A stretch of 64,000 bases of DNA from Kluyvera genomosp. 3 (GTDB taxonomy: Bacteria > Pseudomonadota > Gammaproteobacteria > Enterobacterales > Enterobacteriaceae). Shown piece by piece: positions 35,616 to 47,285 of the stretch (the stretch's first letter is position 1; each line of letters starts with the position of its first letter). The notes beneath the pieces are model-generated. The model saw nothing but the letters and a program-made list of their open reading frames with translations. It searched no databases and was not told the origin of the DNA. The stretch is taken from assembly GCA_002211745.1 (NCBI GenBank), contig CP022114.1, positions 1,178,001 through 1,242,000 on the forward strand. Direction: 5' to 3'. Position numbers and translations under genes: made by a program.

Positions 35616-37153
35616 CTAGTGTTTCGCCGGAAAATAGAGCAGAGAGGCGTCGTTGCCGCTCTGGCTGTCCTGGCGTAAAAAGGAGAACAGCCCGAAAAGG
35701 TTGCTGTCGCGGTGAAGCTCATCAAGGGTCACCACCGGGTAAGCCTCTGCGATCTCCAGCCGCTCCGTCGCCTTCTTCTCTTTCTCCTGCAAATAGCCCA
35801 CCAGGCTTATCTGGTACTTACGGATGTTCTCGACGTAGGTATAGGCCTCATGGCCGCGCGCGTAGCCATAGGTCAGCTTACTGTACCATGGCTTCTGGCT
35901 GAGCAACGGCAGGCGCTGTTTTACGTCCGCCCAGCTGTCCGGGTTGCCTTTTTGCTTCGCCGTCAGCGCGCGGGCGTCGAGCATATGCGCGTAGCCCATG
36001 TTATAGGCGGCGAGCGCAAACCAGATTTTCTCTTCCTGCGGCACGCTGTCCGGCACCTTATCCATCATGTCCTGCAGATAACGCATGCCGCCGCTGATAC
36101 TCTGCTCGGCGTCGGTGCGATCGCTCAGGCCTAAGCTCTGGGCGGTATTTTTGGTCAGCATCATCAGGCCGCGTACCCCGGTCGGCGAGGTTGCCAGCGG
36201 GTCCCAATGCGATTCCTGGTAGGAGATGGCCGCCAGCAGCTTCCAGTCTATTGCGCTGGCGTACTTTTCAAAGAGCGGTTGCAGGTCGGGCAGGACGTTA
36301 TCGACCGCGCGCAGGAAAGAGCGCGTATCGACGTAGTCAAAGTCGTCGCCGTGCCCAAGGTACTTTTCCTCCAGGCGGGCGAGGGTGCCGTCTTCATTCA
36401 TATTATTGAAAAAGTCGAGCATGGCTGCAGAAAGCGTGTTGTCGCCGTCTTTCAGGCTAAACCAGGTCACCGGCTGTTCGTCAGTGACGTCGAGCGCGAC
36501 GGCCAGCTCCGGGTGTACGCGCTGGAACAGTCCGATGGCGACGGAATCCGCGATCGTGTAATTGAGTTTACCGTCGATGACCGCCTGCATAAGATCGACC
36601 GAACCGCGTTTGTCATCCACCGTCCAGGCGAGGTCGGGGTATTTCTTCTCTTTTAACGTCTGGAGATCGTTGATGACCACCTGTCCCGGCGCGACGGTGA
36701 GTTGCTCTGCGGTGACATTACTCAGGCTACGCGGGCGGTTGCTGCCCACACGGTAGACCAGCTGTTGTGAGACGGAGTAGTAGGTTGGCCCCGCCTGGTA
36801 GTTCTGTACGCGTTCAGTGTTATAGACCAGCCCAGCGGCCAGTAAATCGGCATCGCCGTGGTCCAGGTCGTCAAACAGTTGGCTGATATTCTGACGCACG
36901 GTTATCTTCAGTTTGACGCCGAGGTAGTCGGCGAACTGTTGTGCCAGCTCGTAATCAAGCCCATACACTTTGCCGTTAATGGTGGCGTAGGTCAGCGGCG
37001 ACTGGACGGTACTGACGCGCAGCTCCCCCGCTCCACAATGGCGGCGATGCGATTCTCTGGTTTGCCAAACCAGGGGAGTGAGGGCCAAAGGGCCGCTGCC
37101 AGCAGCAACGTGACAACGCCGATCAGCAGATAATTAATCTTTAATTTTTTCAA
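35616..37153 (-). CDS. mltF: Membrane-bound lytic transglycosylase F (frameshifted)
   Basis: Cleaves peptidoglycan between MurNAc and GlcNAc, forming 1,6-anhydro ends, at the outer membrane. It begins with TTG at 37153: [13 protein letters not shown] and a hydrophobic signal segment. A periplasmic substrate-binding-like domain ([18 protein letters not shown]) follows, then an SLT domain with the catalytic Glu in [10 protein letters not shown] and [14 protein letters not shown]. One base missing at 37025-37029 hides the N-terminus. Restored length 512. Divergent from purL. Confidence 0.93.
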
Positions 37154-37306
37154 ACGGTTAATTCGCTGCAGTACCCGAGTGTGTCCCTGATAACATTACG
37201 GTTTGTTACAGAATGAGCGGCATTTTGCTTAAGATTACGCCAGTTGGCAACTGATTCGCGATGTGTGTCACACCTATTGGTAAAGACGAGAGATGATTTT
37301 ATTTCG

Positions 37307-37322
37307 ACGCAAACGGTTTCGT
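37307..37322 (+). promoter_or_regulatory. PurR operator upstream of purL
   Basis: ACGCAAACGGTTTCGT matches the PurR box consensus (ACGCAAACGTTTGCGT-like) and is the sequence found before E. coli purL. It overlaps the -35 region of the promoter whose -10 TATAAT is at 37340-37345, so PurR with guanine or hypoxanthine should block RNA polymerase. Confidence 0.9.
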
Positions 37323-37397
37323 CAGGCCGCAGGATTCTCTATAATAGCCGCCGTTCTCCCCATTGCGCACACTGAAAGCTGAGAAGACGAGAGACTT

Positions 37398-40300
37398 ATG
37401 ATGGAAATTCTGCGTGGTTCGCCTGCACTGTCTGCATTTCGTATTAACAAACTGCTAACGCGGTTTCAGGCAGCCAACCTCCCGGTAAGCAATATTTACG
37501 CCGAGTATGTCCATTTTGCCGACCTGGACGCGCCGCTGACCGAAGACGAGCGGGCCCGACTCGAGCGACTGTTGCAGTATGGCCCAAGCCTCAACAGCCA
37601 TACCCCTACCGGTAACCTGCTGCTCGTCACTCCCCGCCCTGGCACTATCTCTCCCTGGTCTTCCAAAGCTACCGACATCGCCCACAACTGCGGCTTATCG
37701 CAGGTGCTGCGCCTCGAGCGCGGCGTGGCCTACTATGTTGAAGCCGCAAGCCTAACCGACGCGCAGCTGAACGCCGTGGCGGCGGAGCTGCACGACCGCA
37801 TGATGGAGAGCGTGTTTGCTTCCTTACAGGATGCCGAAAAACTGTTTGCGCATCATCAGCCTGCACCGGTCTCCAGCGTCGATCTGCTCGGTCAGGGCCG
37901 CCAGGCGCTGATTGACGCCAACGTGCGTCTCGGCCTGGCATTGGCGGAGGATGAAATCGACTATCTGCAGGATGCGTTCAGCAAACTGGGGCGCAACCCG
38001 AACGACATCGAGTTGTACATGTTCGCGCAGGCCAACTCCGAACATTGTCGCCACAAGATTTTTAACGCCGACTGGATTATCGACGGTCAACAGCAGCCGA
38101 AGTCGCTGTTTAAAATGATTAAAAACACCTTCGAAACCACCCCGGATCACGTGCTGTCGGCCTATAAAGACAACGCCGCGGTGATGGAAGGCTCTGAAGT
38201 TGGACGTTACTTCGCCGACCACAAAACCGGTCGCTACGATTTCCATCAGGAACCAGCCCATATCCTGATGAAGGTGGAAACTCACAACCACCCGACGGCC
38301 ATCTCTCCATGGCCGGGCGCGGCAACCGGCTCCGGCGGTGAAATTCGTGATGAAGGCGCCACCGGGCGCGGCGCGAAGCCGAAAGCCGGGCTGGTGGGCT
38401 TCTCTGTTTCCAACCTGCGTATTCCTGGCTTCGAACAGCCGTGGGAAGAAGATTTCGGCAAGCCGGAACGTATCGTTACCGCGCTAGATATCATGACCGA
38501 CGGCCCGCTGGGCGGCGCGGCGTTCAACAACGAATTTGGTCGTCCGGCGCTGACCGGTTACTTCCGTACCTACGAAGAGAAGGTCAACAGCCATAACGGC
38601 GAAGAGCTGCGCGGCTACCATAAGCCGATCATGCTGGCGGCGGGATCGGCAACATTCGCGCCGATCACGTGCAGAAAGGCGAGATCGTTGTTGGCGCGAA
38701 GCTGATCGTCCTTGGCGGCCCGGCGATGAATATCGGCCTCGGCGGCGGGGCGGCTTCTTCAATGGCCTCCGGTCAGTCTGACGCTGACCTCGACTTTGCT
38801 TCCGTACAGCGCGACAACCCGGAAATGGAGCGTCGTTGCCAGGAAGTTATCGATCGCTGCTGGCAGTTGGGCGATGCCAACCCGATTCTGTTTATTCACG
38901 ACGTCGGCGCGGGCGGTCTGTCTAACGCCATGCCGGAGCTGGTGAGCGACGGTGGGCGCGGCGGTAAATTCCAGCTGCGCGACATCCTGAGCGATGAGCC
39001 GGGCATGAGCCCGCTGGAAATCTGGTGTAACGAATCCCAGGAACGTTACGTGCTGGCGGTCGCCGCCGATCAGTTGCCGCTGTTCGATGAACTGTGCAAG
39101 CGCGAGCGCGCACCGTACGCGGTGATTGGTGAAGCGACCGAAGAGCAGCATTTAACCCTGAGCGATAGCCATTTTGACAACCAGCCGATCGACATGCCGC
39201 TGGATGTGCTGCTGGGCAAAACGCCGAAGATGACGCGCGACGTACAGACGCTGAAAGCGAAGGGCGAAGCGCTGGCGCGTGAGCAGATTACGCTGGCTGA
39301 CGCGGTCAACCGCGTGCTGCACCTGCCGACCGTCGCCGAGAAAACCTTCCTCGTGACCATCGGCGACCGTACCGTTACCGGTATGGTGGCGCGCGACCAG
39401 ATGGTTGGCCCGTGGCAGATCCCGGTAGCCAACTGTGCGGTCACGACCGCCAGCCTCGACAGCTACTACGGTGAAGCGATGTCTATCGGCGAACGCGCGC
39501 CGGTCGCGCTGCTGGACTTCGCTGCCTCCGCTCGTCTGGCGGTAGGGGAAGCGCTGACCAACATCGCCGCCACGCAGATCGGCGATATCAAACATATTAA
39601 GCTGTCGGCAAACTGGATGTCCGCCGCCGGTCACCCGGGTGAAGACGCCGGTCTGTACGAAGCGGTGAAAGCCATCGGTGAAGAGATGTGCCCGCAGCTG
39701 GGCCTCACCATTCCGGTGGGCAAAGACTCGATGTCGATGAAAACCCGCTGGCAGGAAGGTAACGAACAGCGCGAAATGACTTCGCCGCTGTCGCTGGTGA
39801 TTTCCGCCTTTGCTCGCGTGGAAGACGTCCGCCATACCATCACGCCACAGCTGGTGACCGAAGACAACGCCCTGCTGCTGATTGATCTCGGCAAGGGCCA
39901 CAATGCGCTGGGCGCAACGGCGCTGGCGCAGGTATACCGTCAACTGGGCGACAAGCCGGCCGACGTGCGCGACGTGGCGCAGCTGAAAGGCTTCTACGAC
40001 GCGATTCAGGCGCTGGTGGCGCAGCGTAAGCTGTTGGCCTACCACGACCGTTCTGACGGTGGTCTGTTGGTCACCCTGGCGGAGATGGCGTTTGCCGGTC
40101 ACTGCGGCGTGGAAGCCGACGTGGCGGCGCTGGGCGACGATCGCCTGGCCGCGCTGTTCAACGAAGAACTGGGTGCGGTGATTCAGGTCCGCGCCGCTGA
40201 CCGCGAAGCGGTGGAAGCGATTCTGGCAGCCAACGGCCTGGCCGACTGCGTGCATTACCTTGGTAAAGCCGTTGAAGGCGACCGCTTCACCCTGACCGCC

Positions 40301-41283
40301 AACGGTCAGCCGGTGTTCAGCGAAAGCCGCACCACGCTGCGTATGTGGTGGGCAGAGACCACCTGGCAGATGCAGCGTCTGCGCGATAACCCGGAATGTG
40401 CCGATCAGGAACATGAAGCGAAAGCGAACGATAACGATCCTGGCCTCAACGTGAAGCTCACCTTCGATATCGATGCGGATGTTGCGGCACCGTATATCGC
40501 TACCGGGGCGCGTCCAAAAGTGGCCGTACTGCGCGAGCAGGGCGTGAACTCCCACGTTGAGATGGCGGCCGCCTTCCACCGTGCGGGCTTCGACGCTATC
40601 GACGTCCACATGAGCGACCTGCTGGCAGGGCGCACCGGTCTGGCGGACTTCCAGGCGCTGGTGGCCTGCGGCGGTTTCTCCTACGGCGATGTACTGGGCG
40701 CGGGTGAAGGCTGGGCGAAATCCATCCTCTTCAACAACCGCGTGCGCGATGAGTTCGCCACCTTCTTCCATCGCCCGCAGACGCTGGCGCTGGGCGTATG
40801 TAACGGCTGCCAGATGATGTCAAACCTGCGCGAGCTGATTCCGGGCAGCGATCTGTGGCCGCGCTTTGTGCGTAACCATTCCGACCGTTTTGAAGCGCGC
40901 TTCAGCCTGGTGGAAGTGACCAGCAGCCCGTCGCTGCTGCTGGCAGGTATGGAAGGCTCCCGCATGCCGATTGCCGTTTCCCACGGTGAAGGGCATGTGG
41001 AAGTGCGTGACGGCGCACACCTCGCTGCGCTGGAAAGCAAAGGTCTGGTGGCGCTGCGCTTCGTCGATAACTTCGGTAAGGTAACCGAAGCCTACCGGCG
41101 AACCCGAACGGCTCCCCGAATGGCATTACCTCGGTCACCAACGAAAGCGGCCGCGTTACTATCATGATGCCGCACCCGGAACGCGTGTTCCGTACCGTGG
41201 CGAACTCCTGGCACCCGGAAAACTGGGGCGAGGACAGCCCGTGGATGCGTATCTTCCGCAATGCGCGTAAGCAGCTTGGCTAA
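37398..41283 (+). CDS. purL: Phosphoribosylformylglycinamidine synthase (two frame breaks)
   Basis: Fourth step of purine synthesis: FGAR + Gln + ATP to FGAM. Large single-chain enzyme with an N-terminal PurS-like domain, two AIR-synthase-like halves ([51 protein letters not shown]) and a C-terminal glutaminase (Cys in [10 protein letters not shown]; His and Glu in MPHPERVF). One G missing at 38639-38640 and one C at 41095-41096. Corrected length 1295, as in E. coli. Confidence 0.97.
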
Positions 41284-41290
41284 TCCTTCC

Positions 41291-41317
41291 AGCCCTCTCC
41301 GGAGGGGCTTTTTTTAT
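41291..41317 (+). terminator. Rho-independent terminator of purL
   Basis: AGCCCTCTCCGGAGGGGCT stem followed by seven T residues, eight bases after the purL stop. A standard intrinsic terminator. Confidence 0.88.
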
Positions 41318-41363
41318 TCTGCGGTTTAGGTAGGGCGGCAACGCGATACTGAAATTTCGCAGG

Positions 41364-41477
41364 TGTCGGTAAATCCCGACATACCACTCAGGCTGCTGTC
41401 TCTAAATGGAGACATTTAATTAATTGATTTTAATGAAATTTATTTTTATTGGAAAATGGTGTCTCTGATTGACGACA
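41364..41477 (+). promoter_or_regulatory. Three GlrR activator sites upstream of glmY
   Basis: Three copies of TGTC-N10-GACA are present: 41364-41381, 41397-41414 and 41460-41477. This is the known binding pattern of response regulator GlrR upstream of glmY in enterobacteria. They lie about 90-200 bases before the sigma-54 promoter, proper distance for looping activation, in an AT-rich stretch that could hold IHF sites. Confidence 0.88.
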
Positions 41478-41566
41478 CTGTGAGTAAATTATACACAACT
41501 CGTTAACTGCGCTTTTTTTATATATTTTCCATATATTTCATTATGTTAATTTATTGTTTTGTATAT

Positions 41567-41586
41567 TGGCACACATCGTGCATAAT
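41567..41586 (+). promoter_or_regulatory. Overlapping sigma-54 / sigma-70 promoter of glmY
   Basis: TTGGCAC and GTGCA present the GG (41568-41569) and GC (41580-41581) dinucleotides of a sigma-54 promoter at the required 10-base spacing. CATAAT at 41581-41586 can serve as a sigma-70 -10. Both point to a start at about 41593-41594. Dual promoters are known for E. coli glmY. Confidence 0.85.
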
Positions 41587-41593
41587 ATTAACC

Positions 41594-41778
41594 AGTGGCT
41601 CATTCACCTTCTTATGTCAGCCCCTTCGGGACGTGCTACATAAACTTCGAATGACGCACAACAAGGTGCCTGCCGTCCAGCAACTGATAATAGCGCTGCT
41701 TTATCAACCATCGGGCGAAACGTTGAGTTAGGCACCGCCTTATTCCATAACAAAGCCGGGCTTTTGCCCGGCTTTGTT
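41594..41778 (+). ncRNA. glmY: Small RNA GlmY
   Basis: The 185-base segment between purL and glrK begins AGTGGCTCATTCACC. It contains the conserved CAGCCCCTTCGGGACGTGCTA loop region (broken across a hairpin) and ends in a terminator stem AACAAAGCCGGG/CCCGGCTTTGTT (41749-41778). Sequence, length and context match E. coli GlmY. It sequesters the adaptor RapZ and so protects GlmZ and raises GlmS (glucosamine-6-phosphate synthase). Transcribed toward glrK. Confidence 0.93.
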
Positions 41779-41848
41779 ATTTCTGGCCTTTCCCTCGCTG
41801 ATATCCTCAGTTAGCATTCCGGTACGTTGATTTACTGAGACACCTCCG

Positions 41849-43285
41849 TTGAAACGCCTCTCTCTTTCGCCCCGATCGCTGCGCCAATTGGTGACGCTGG
41901 CCTTTCTGCTGATTCTGCTGCCGCTGCTGGTGCTGGCGTGGCAGGCCTGGCAGAGCCTGAACATCCTGAGCGCGCAGGCTGAACAGACTAACCGTACCAC
42001 GCTTATCGATGCTCGTCGTAGCGAAGCGATGGCTAACGTCGCGCTGGATATGGAACGGAGCTACCGTCAGTATTGCGTGCTGGATGACCCGACCCTGGCA
42101 AAGGTGTATCAGAATCAACGTAAGCGCTATAGCGATATGCTGGATGCACACGCGGGCGTGCTGCCTGATGAAACCCTCTACCAGCGGCTGCGCCAGAATC
42201 TGCACGATCTGACGCAGCTTCAGTGCACCAACAGCGGCCCGGAGAAGGCGGCGCTGGCCCGGCTGGAAGCATTCTCTACCGCCAACGCCGAGATGGTGCA
42301 GGCCACTCGCACCGTGGTCTTCTCCCGTGGGCAGCAACTACAGCAGGCGATTGCCGAGCGCGGTCAGTTCTTTGGCTGGCAGGCGCTGGTGCTGTTCCTG
42401 GTGAGTCTGGCGATGGTGTTGCTGTTCACCCGCATGATTATCGGGCCGGTGAAGGGCATTGAGAGTATGATTAACCGATTAGGGGAAGGGCAATCGCTGG
42501 ACGGCGAGGTTATGTTCCGCGGGCCGCGCGAGCTGCGATCCGTCGGGCAGCGTATTATCTGGCTCAGCGAGCGTCTGTCGTGGCTGGAGTCCCAGCGCCA
42601 TCAGTTTCTGCGTCATCTTTCCCATGAGCTAAAGACGCCGCTGGCCAGCATGCGTGAAGGTACCGAACTGCTGGCCGATCAGGTCGTAGGGCCGCTCAGC
42701 GCCGAGCAAAAAGAAGTGGTAGCCATTCTTGATAGCAGCAGCCGCAATCTGCAAACGCTGATCGAGCAGCTACTGGACTATAACCGTAAACTCAGTGAAA
42801 CCGCGGTGCGAATGGAGTATGTGGCGTTGGCGCCGTTGGTTGAGATGGTGGTTTCCGCGCACAGCCTGCCAGCGCGAGCTAAAATGATGCACACGCAGGT
42901 CGACCTGCAGGCGGCTGGCTGTCTGGCGGAGCCAACGCTATTAATGAATGCGCTGGATAATCTCTACTCGAATGCGGTGCACTACGGCACTGAATCCGGT
43001 AACATTTATCTCCGAAGCCGTCGGGAAGGGGCTCGGGTTTATATTGATGTTATCAATACCGGCTCACCTATCCCGGACGCAGAAAAATTAATGATTTTCG
43101 AGCCTTTCTTCCAGGGCAGCCAACAGCGCAAAGGCGCGGTGAAAGGGAGCGGTCTGGGGTTAAGCCTTGCGCGCGATTCCGTGCGCAAAATGCACGGCGA
43201 ACTGCATCTTCTTGATCCTCAGGACGGCAACGTCTGTTTTCGCATCGAGCTTCCGGCCCCTGGGCTTGAAAAAACAATCACCTGA
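41849..43285 (+). CDS. glrK: Sensor histidine kinase GlrK (QseE)
   Basis: Envelope-sensing kinase that phosphorylates GlrR. Intact, 478 residues. Two membrane helices (LVTLAFLLILLPLLVLAW; ALVLFLVSLAMVLLF) flank a periplasmic domain, then HAMP, then the H-box FLRHLSHELKTPLAS with the phosphorylated His. N-box is DNLYSNAVHYG and the G-box GSGLGLSLARD. It starts 70 bases after glmY and heads the glrK-glrG-glrR operon. Confidence 0.95.
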   Translation: MKRLSLSPRSLRQLVTLAFLLILLPLLVLAWQAWQSLNILSAQAEQTNRTTLIDARRSEAMANVALDMERSYRQYCVLDDPTLAKVYQNQRKRYSDMLDAHAGVLPDETLYQRLRQNLHDLTQLQCTNSGPEKAALARLEAFSTANAEMVQATRTVVFSRGQQLQQAIAERGQFFGWQALVLFLVSLAMVLLFTRMIIGPVKGIESMINRLGEGQSLDGEVMFRGPRELRSVGQRIIWLSERLSWLESQRHQFLRHLSHELKTPLASMREGTELLADQVVGPLSAEQKEVVAILDSSSRNLQTLIEQLLDYNRKLSETAVRMEYVALAPLVEMVVSAHSLPARAKMMHTQVDLQAAGCLAEPTLLMNALDNLYSNAVHYGTESGNIYLRSRREGARVYIDVINTGSPIPDAEKLMIFEPFFQGSQQRKGAVKGSGLGLSLARDSVRKMHGELHLLDPQDGNVCFRIELPAPGLEKTIT

Positions 43286-43302
43286 ATCGATATCGAGTGA
43301 CT

Positions 43303-43984
43303 ATGCCCAACGATTAGCACGTACGGGTCAACGACGACGGCAGTGGCGAGACGGTCTGTTAGGCCTGGCCTGTCTGATGCTCTCCGGATGTAACGCCACG
43401 CTTCTACCGCACAATGCGGGGCCAGCGGCGAGGTCAGCGAACCGCGCCAGCAGGTGGCGGATTACCTGTCGACCGATTGCGATGATATCTGGTCGCTAAA
43501 CGGCGGTACTGCCGAAAACAATCCACTCTACTGGTTGCGCGGTATGGACTGTGCCGACCGTCTAACGGCAGCCCGCGCCCGTTCGGAAGCGAGCTCTCTG
43601 GCTGCCGACAGCTGGCAGGGCGCGTTTAAGCGCGGCATCCTGTTGGCGAATGCCAAAATTGCCCCGCAGAGCGGCGTCAACTGGTCAACGACATTGACGC
43701 GCTGAGTCCGCAAATTCCTACTCGCATTCGTCCGCTCTACCAGGTATGGCGCGATGGTCAGGCGCTGCAATTGTCATTATCCGAAGAGCGCCTGCGCTAT
43801 AGCAAACTGCAGGAAACCAGCGATGGTCAGCTGGACGCGCTGCGTCTGCAACAGCAGCAGCTCCAGGCTGAGCTGGACCTCACCACCCGCAAACTGCAAA
43901 ACCTGACGGACATTGAACGCCAGCTTTCCAGCCGTAAGCCGGGCGCTGATATGTCACATCCGGCGGCATCTGATGAGGATAAAC

Positions 43985-43992
<8 letters not shown>
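43303..43992 (+). CDS. glrG: Outer-membrane lipoprotein GlrG/QseG (three frame breaks)
   Basis: Lipoprotein of the GlrK-GlrR system, also called QseG/YfhG. The lipobox is LMLSGC, followed by a long coiled-coil-rich C-terminal half ([20 protein letters not shown]). ATG at 43303 is the best start once one T is added at 43314-43315. Further single bases are missing in 43419-43422 and at 43669. Corrected length 230. It overlaps the glrR start. The raw sequence shows only fragments. Confidence 0.85.
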
Positions 43993-45728
<1,736 letters not shown>

Positions 45729-45738
45729 GCCCGTTGTC

Positions 45739-45766
45739 AGCTGCCTGCGGCGATATGCAGGCAGCT
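45739..45766. terminator. Perfect hairpin between convergent glnB and dtpC
   Basis: AGCTGCCTGC and GCAGGCAGCT form a perfect 10-base stem with an 8-base loop, 10 bases after the glnB stop and 8 bases beyond the dtpC stop. There is no clear T-tract, but symmetry and placement suggest a shared bidirectional terminator. Confidence 0.6.
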
Positions 45767-45773
45767 CATCACG

Positions 45774-47226
45774 TTATTCCGCTAATGCTGCTGCCGGGCT
45801 ACCGAGCAGGCGGCGCAGTGCGACCAGCGCCACAATGAGCGCCACGCAACCCAGCGTCCATTCCCCATCTGTGAGAAAAAGTGCCCATAGGCGTCGATCG
45901 CCGTTTCGCTGATCTGCGATTCGGTGGTTTTTTGCGCCACTACGCCCGCCAGCCAGTTAGCGACGGAGCCGGTCGCCAGCATGTAGATACCAGTCAGTAC
46001 GCCAGTAACGCCGGGCAGATTCAGACGGGTAATCTGCGCCATCGCGACCGGGTCAATAAACAACTCCGCGAACCCCATTAGCGCCAGACCTACGATCATC
46101 ATCCCCATCGACGCCTGTCCGTGAAGTTGGGCGCCACGCGCGTTCAGCGCCAGCAGCATAAAGCCTGCGGCCATCAACGCCAGCCCAAAGGCGAACTTCA
46201 GCCACACTCGCAGCGTTGAACTGGCGCCGCCTTCCGGACGCGCAAGCCAGGCCAGCAGCACGCCAGCCGCCATGACTGCGATCGCGTTGACCGACTGGAA
46301 GAGCGCGGTCGGTACTTCGATATTCAGCCAGCGGCGGTTGACGAAGTGGTCGATAAACAGGCTGATAGAGCTGCCGCCCTGCTGCGCCAGTACCCAGAAC
46401 AGCGTACCGGTGAGCATCAGCAGAACGATTTGCCACAGCGCGCGGCGGTGCTGCGGAAAACGCAGCATGATTCGCGCGACGATGCCGGCGGCAATCGCAC
46501 AGACCAGCGCCAGCAGATAGCCTGACCAGTCATGTTCCAGCAGCAGCGTAAAGAATACCGGCGCGATGCACAGCATCAGCACCAGCCAGCCCCAGGTCGG
46601 TAACGCGAACCTGACTGCGCGTAATGCCGGCTGGTTCACGCCCTGCGTGTGGCGGAAGTGACGGTGGCCGCTTAAGAACACCATCAGGCCGATAAACATC
46701 CCGACGCCCGCCAGCGCAAAGCCGACGTGCCAGCCATACCACTGCGCCGCCAGCCCGCAGGCGATCGGCGCGGCGATGGAGCCGATATTACCCGCGGCAT
46801 ACAGCAGCGAGAAACCGCCGTCGCGGCGATGGTCGTCCGGCGCGTAAAGCTCGCCGAGCAGGCAGCTGATATTGGATTTAAACAGGCCGTAGCCGCAGAT
46901 AATTATCGCCAGCGCCAGATACAGGCTCCAGGTCGCGTCAGATTCGACACCGAGCACCACGTGGCCGAGCGTCATCAATAACGCACCGGCAATTACCGCC
47001 GTGCGGTTGCCGAGCAGGCGGTCGGCGAGCCAGCCGCCCAGAATAGGGTCACATAGACCAGAGAAGCGTAAGCGCTGAAAAGATTGATTGCGTGGCTGTC
47101 GTTAAAGCCGAGCTGGTGGGTGAGATAAAGGATGAGGAGGGCGCGCATGCCGTAAAAGCTGAAGTATTCCCAGATTTGAATCGCCACGATGTAGTAGATC
47201 GCGCGCGGTTGTGAGGGTGTTTTCAT
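45774..47226 (-). CDS. dtpC: POT-family di/tripeptide transporter, DtpC/YjdL-like (two frame breaks)
   Basis: Proton-coupled peptide permease of the inner membrane. The N-terminal [18 protein letters not shown] is the POT signature region, followed by many hydrophobic helices. One base missing at 47046-47048 separates the first 77 residues ([15 protein letters not shown] when restored). One missing at 45863-45866 disturbs the C-terminus. Corrected length 484. In E. coli the cad operon is also next to dtpC, pointing to a role with lysine peptides under acid. Confidence 0.85.
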
Positions 47227-47244
47227 GTGAACTCCTTGCGGCGT

Positions 47245-47274
47245 GAAAAAAGGGAAGCGGCACGCCGCTTCCCT
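47245..47274 (-). terminator. Rho-independent terminator of cadBA
   Basis: On the minus strand AGGGAAGCGG, a 4-base loop and CCGCTTCCCT are followed by six T residues, about 12 bases past the cadA stop. A standard intrinsic terminator separating cadA from dtpC. Confidence 0.88.
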
Positions 47275-47285
47275 CTACTTTTTTA

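Larger units (their letters stand above)
41284..41593. other. Regulatory gap between purL and glmY
   Basis: 310 bases without a protein gene, holding the purL terminator, three GlrR sites and the glmY promoter listed separately. The remaining AT-rich stretch (41415-41560) contains poly-A/T tracts compatible with IHF bending. No further ORF or RNA is evident. Confidence 0.7.

Noticed and set aside
39152-40771. A 539-codon minus-strand open frame
   Set aside because: Antisense to purL and rich in His/Gln/Arg; a shadow of the high-GC third positions of purL.
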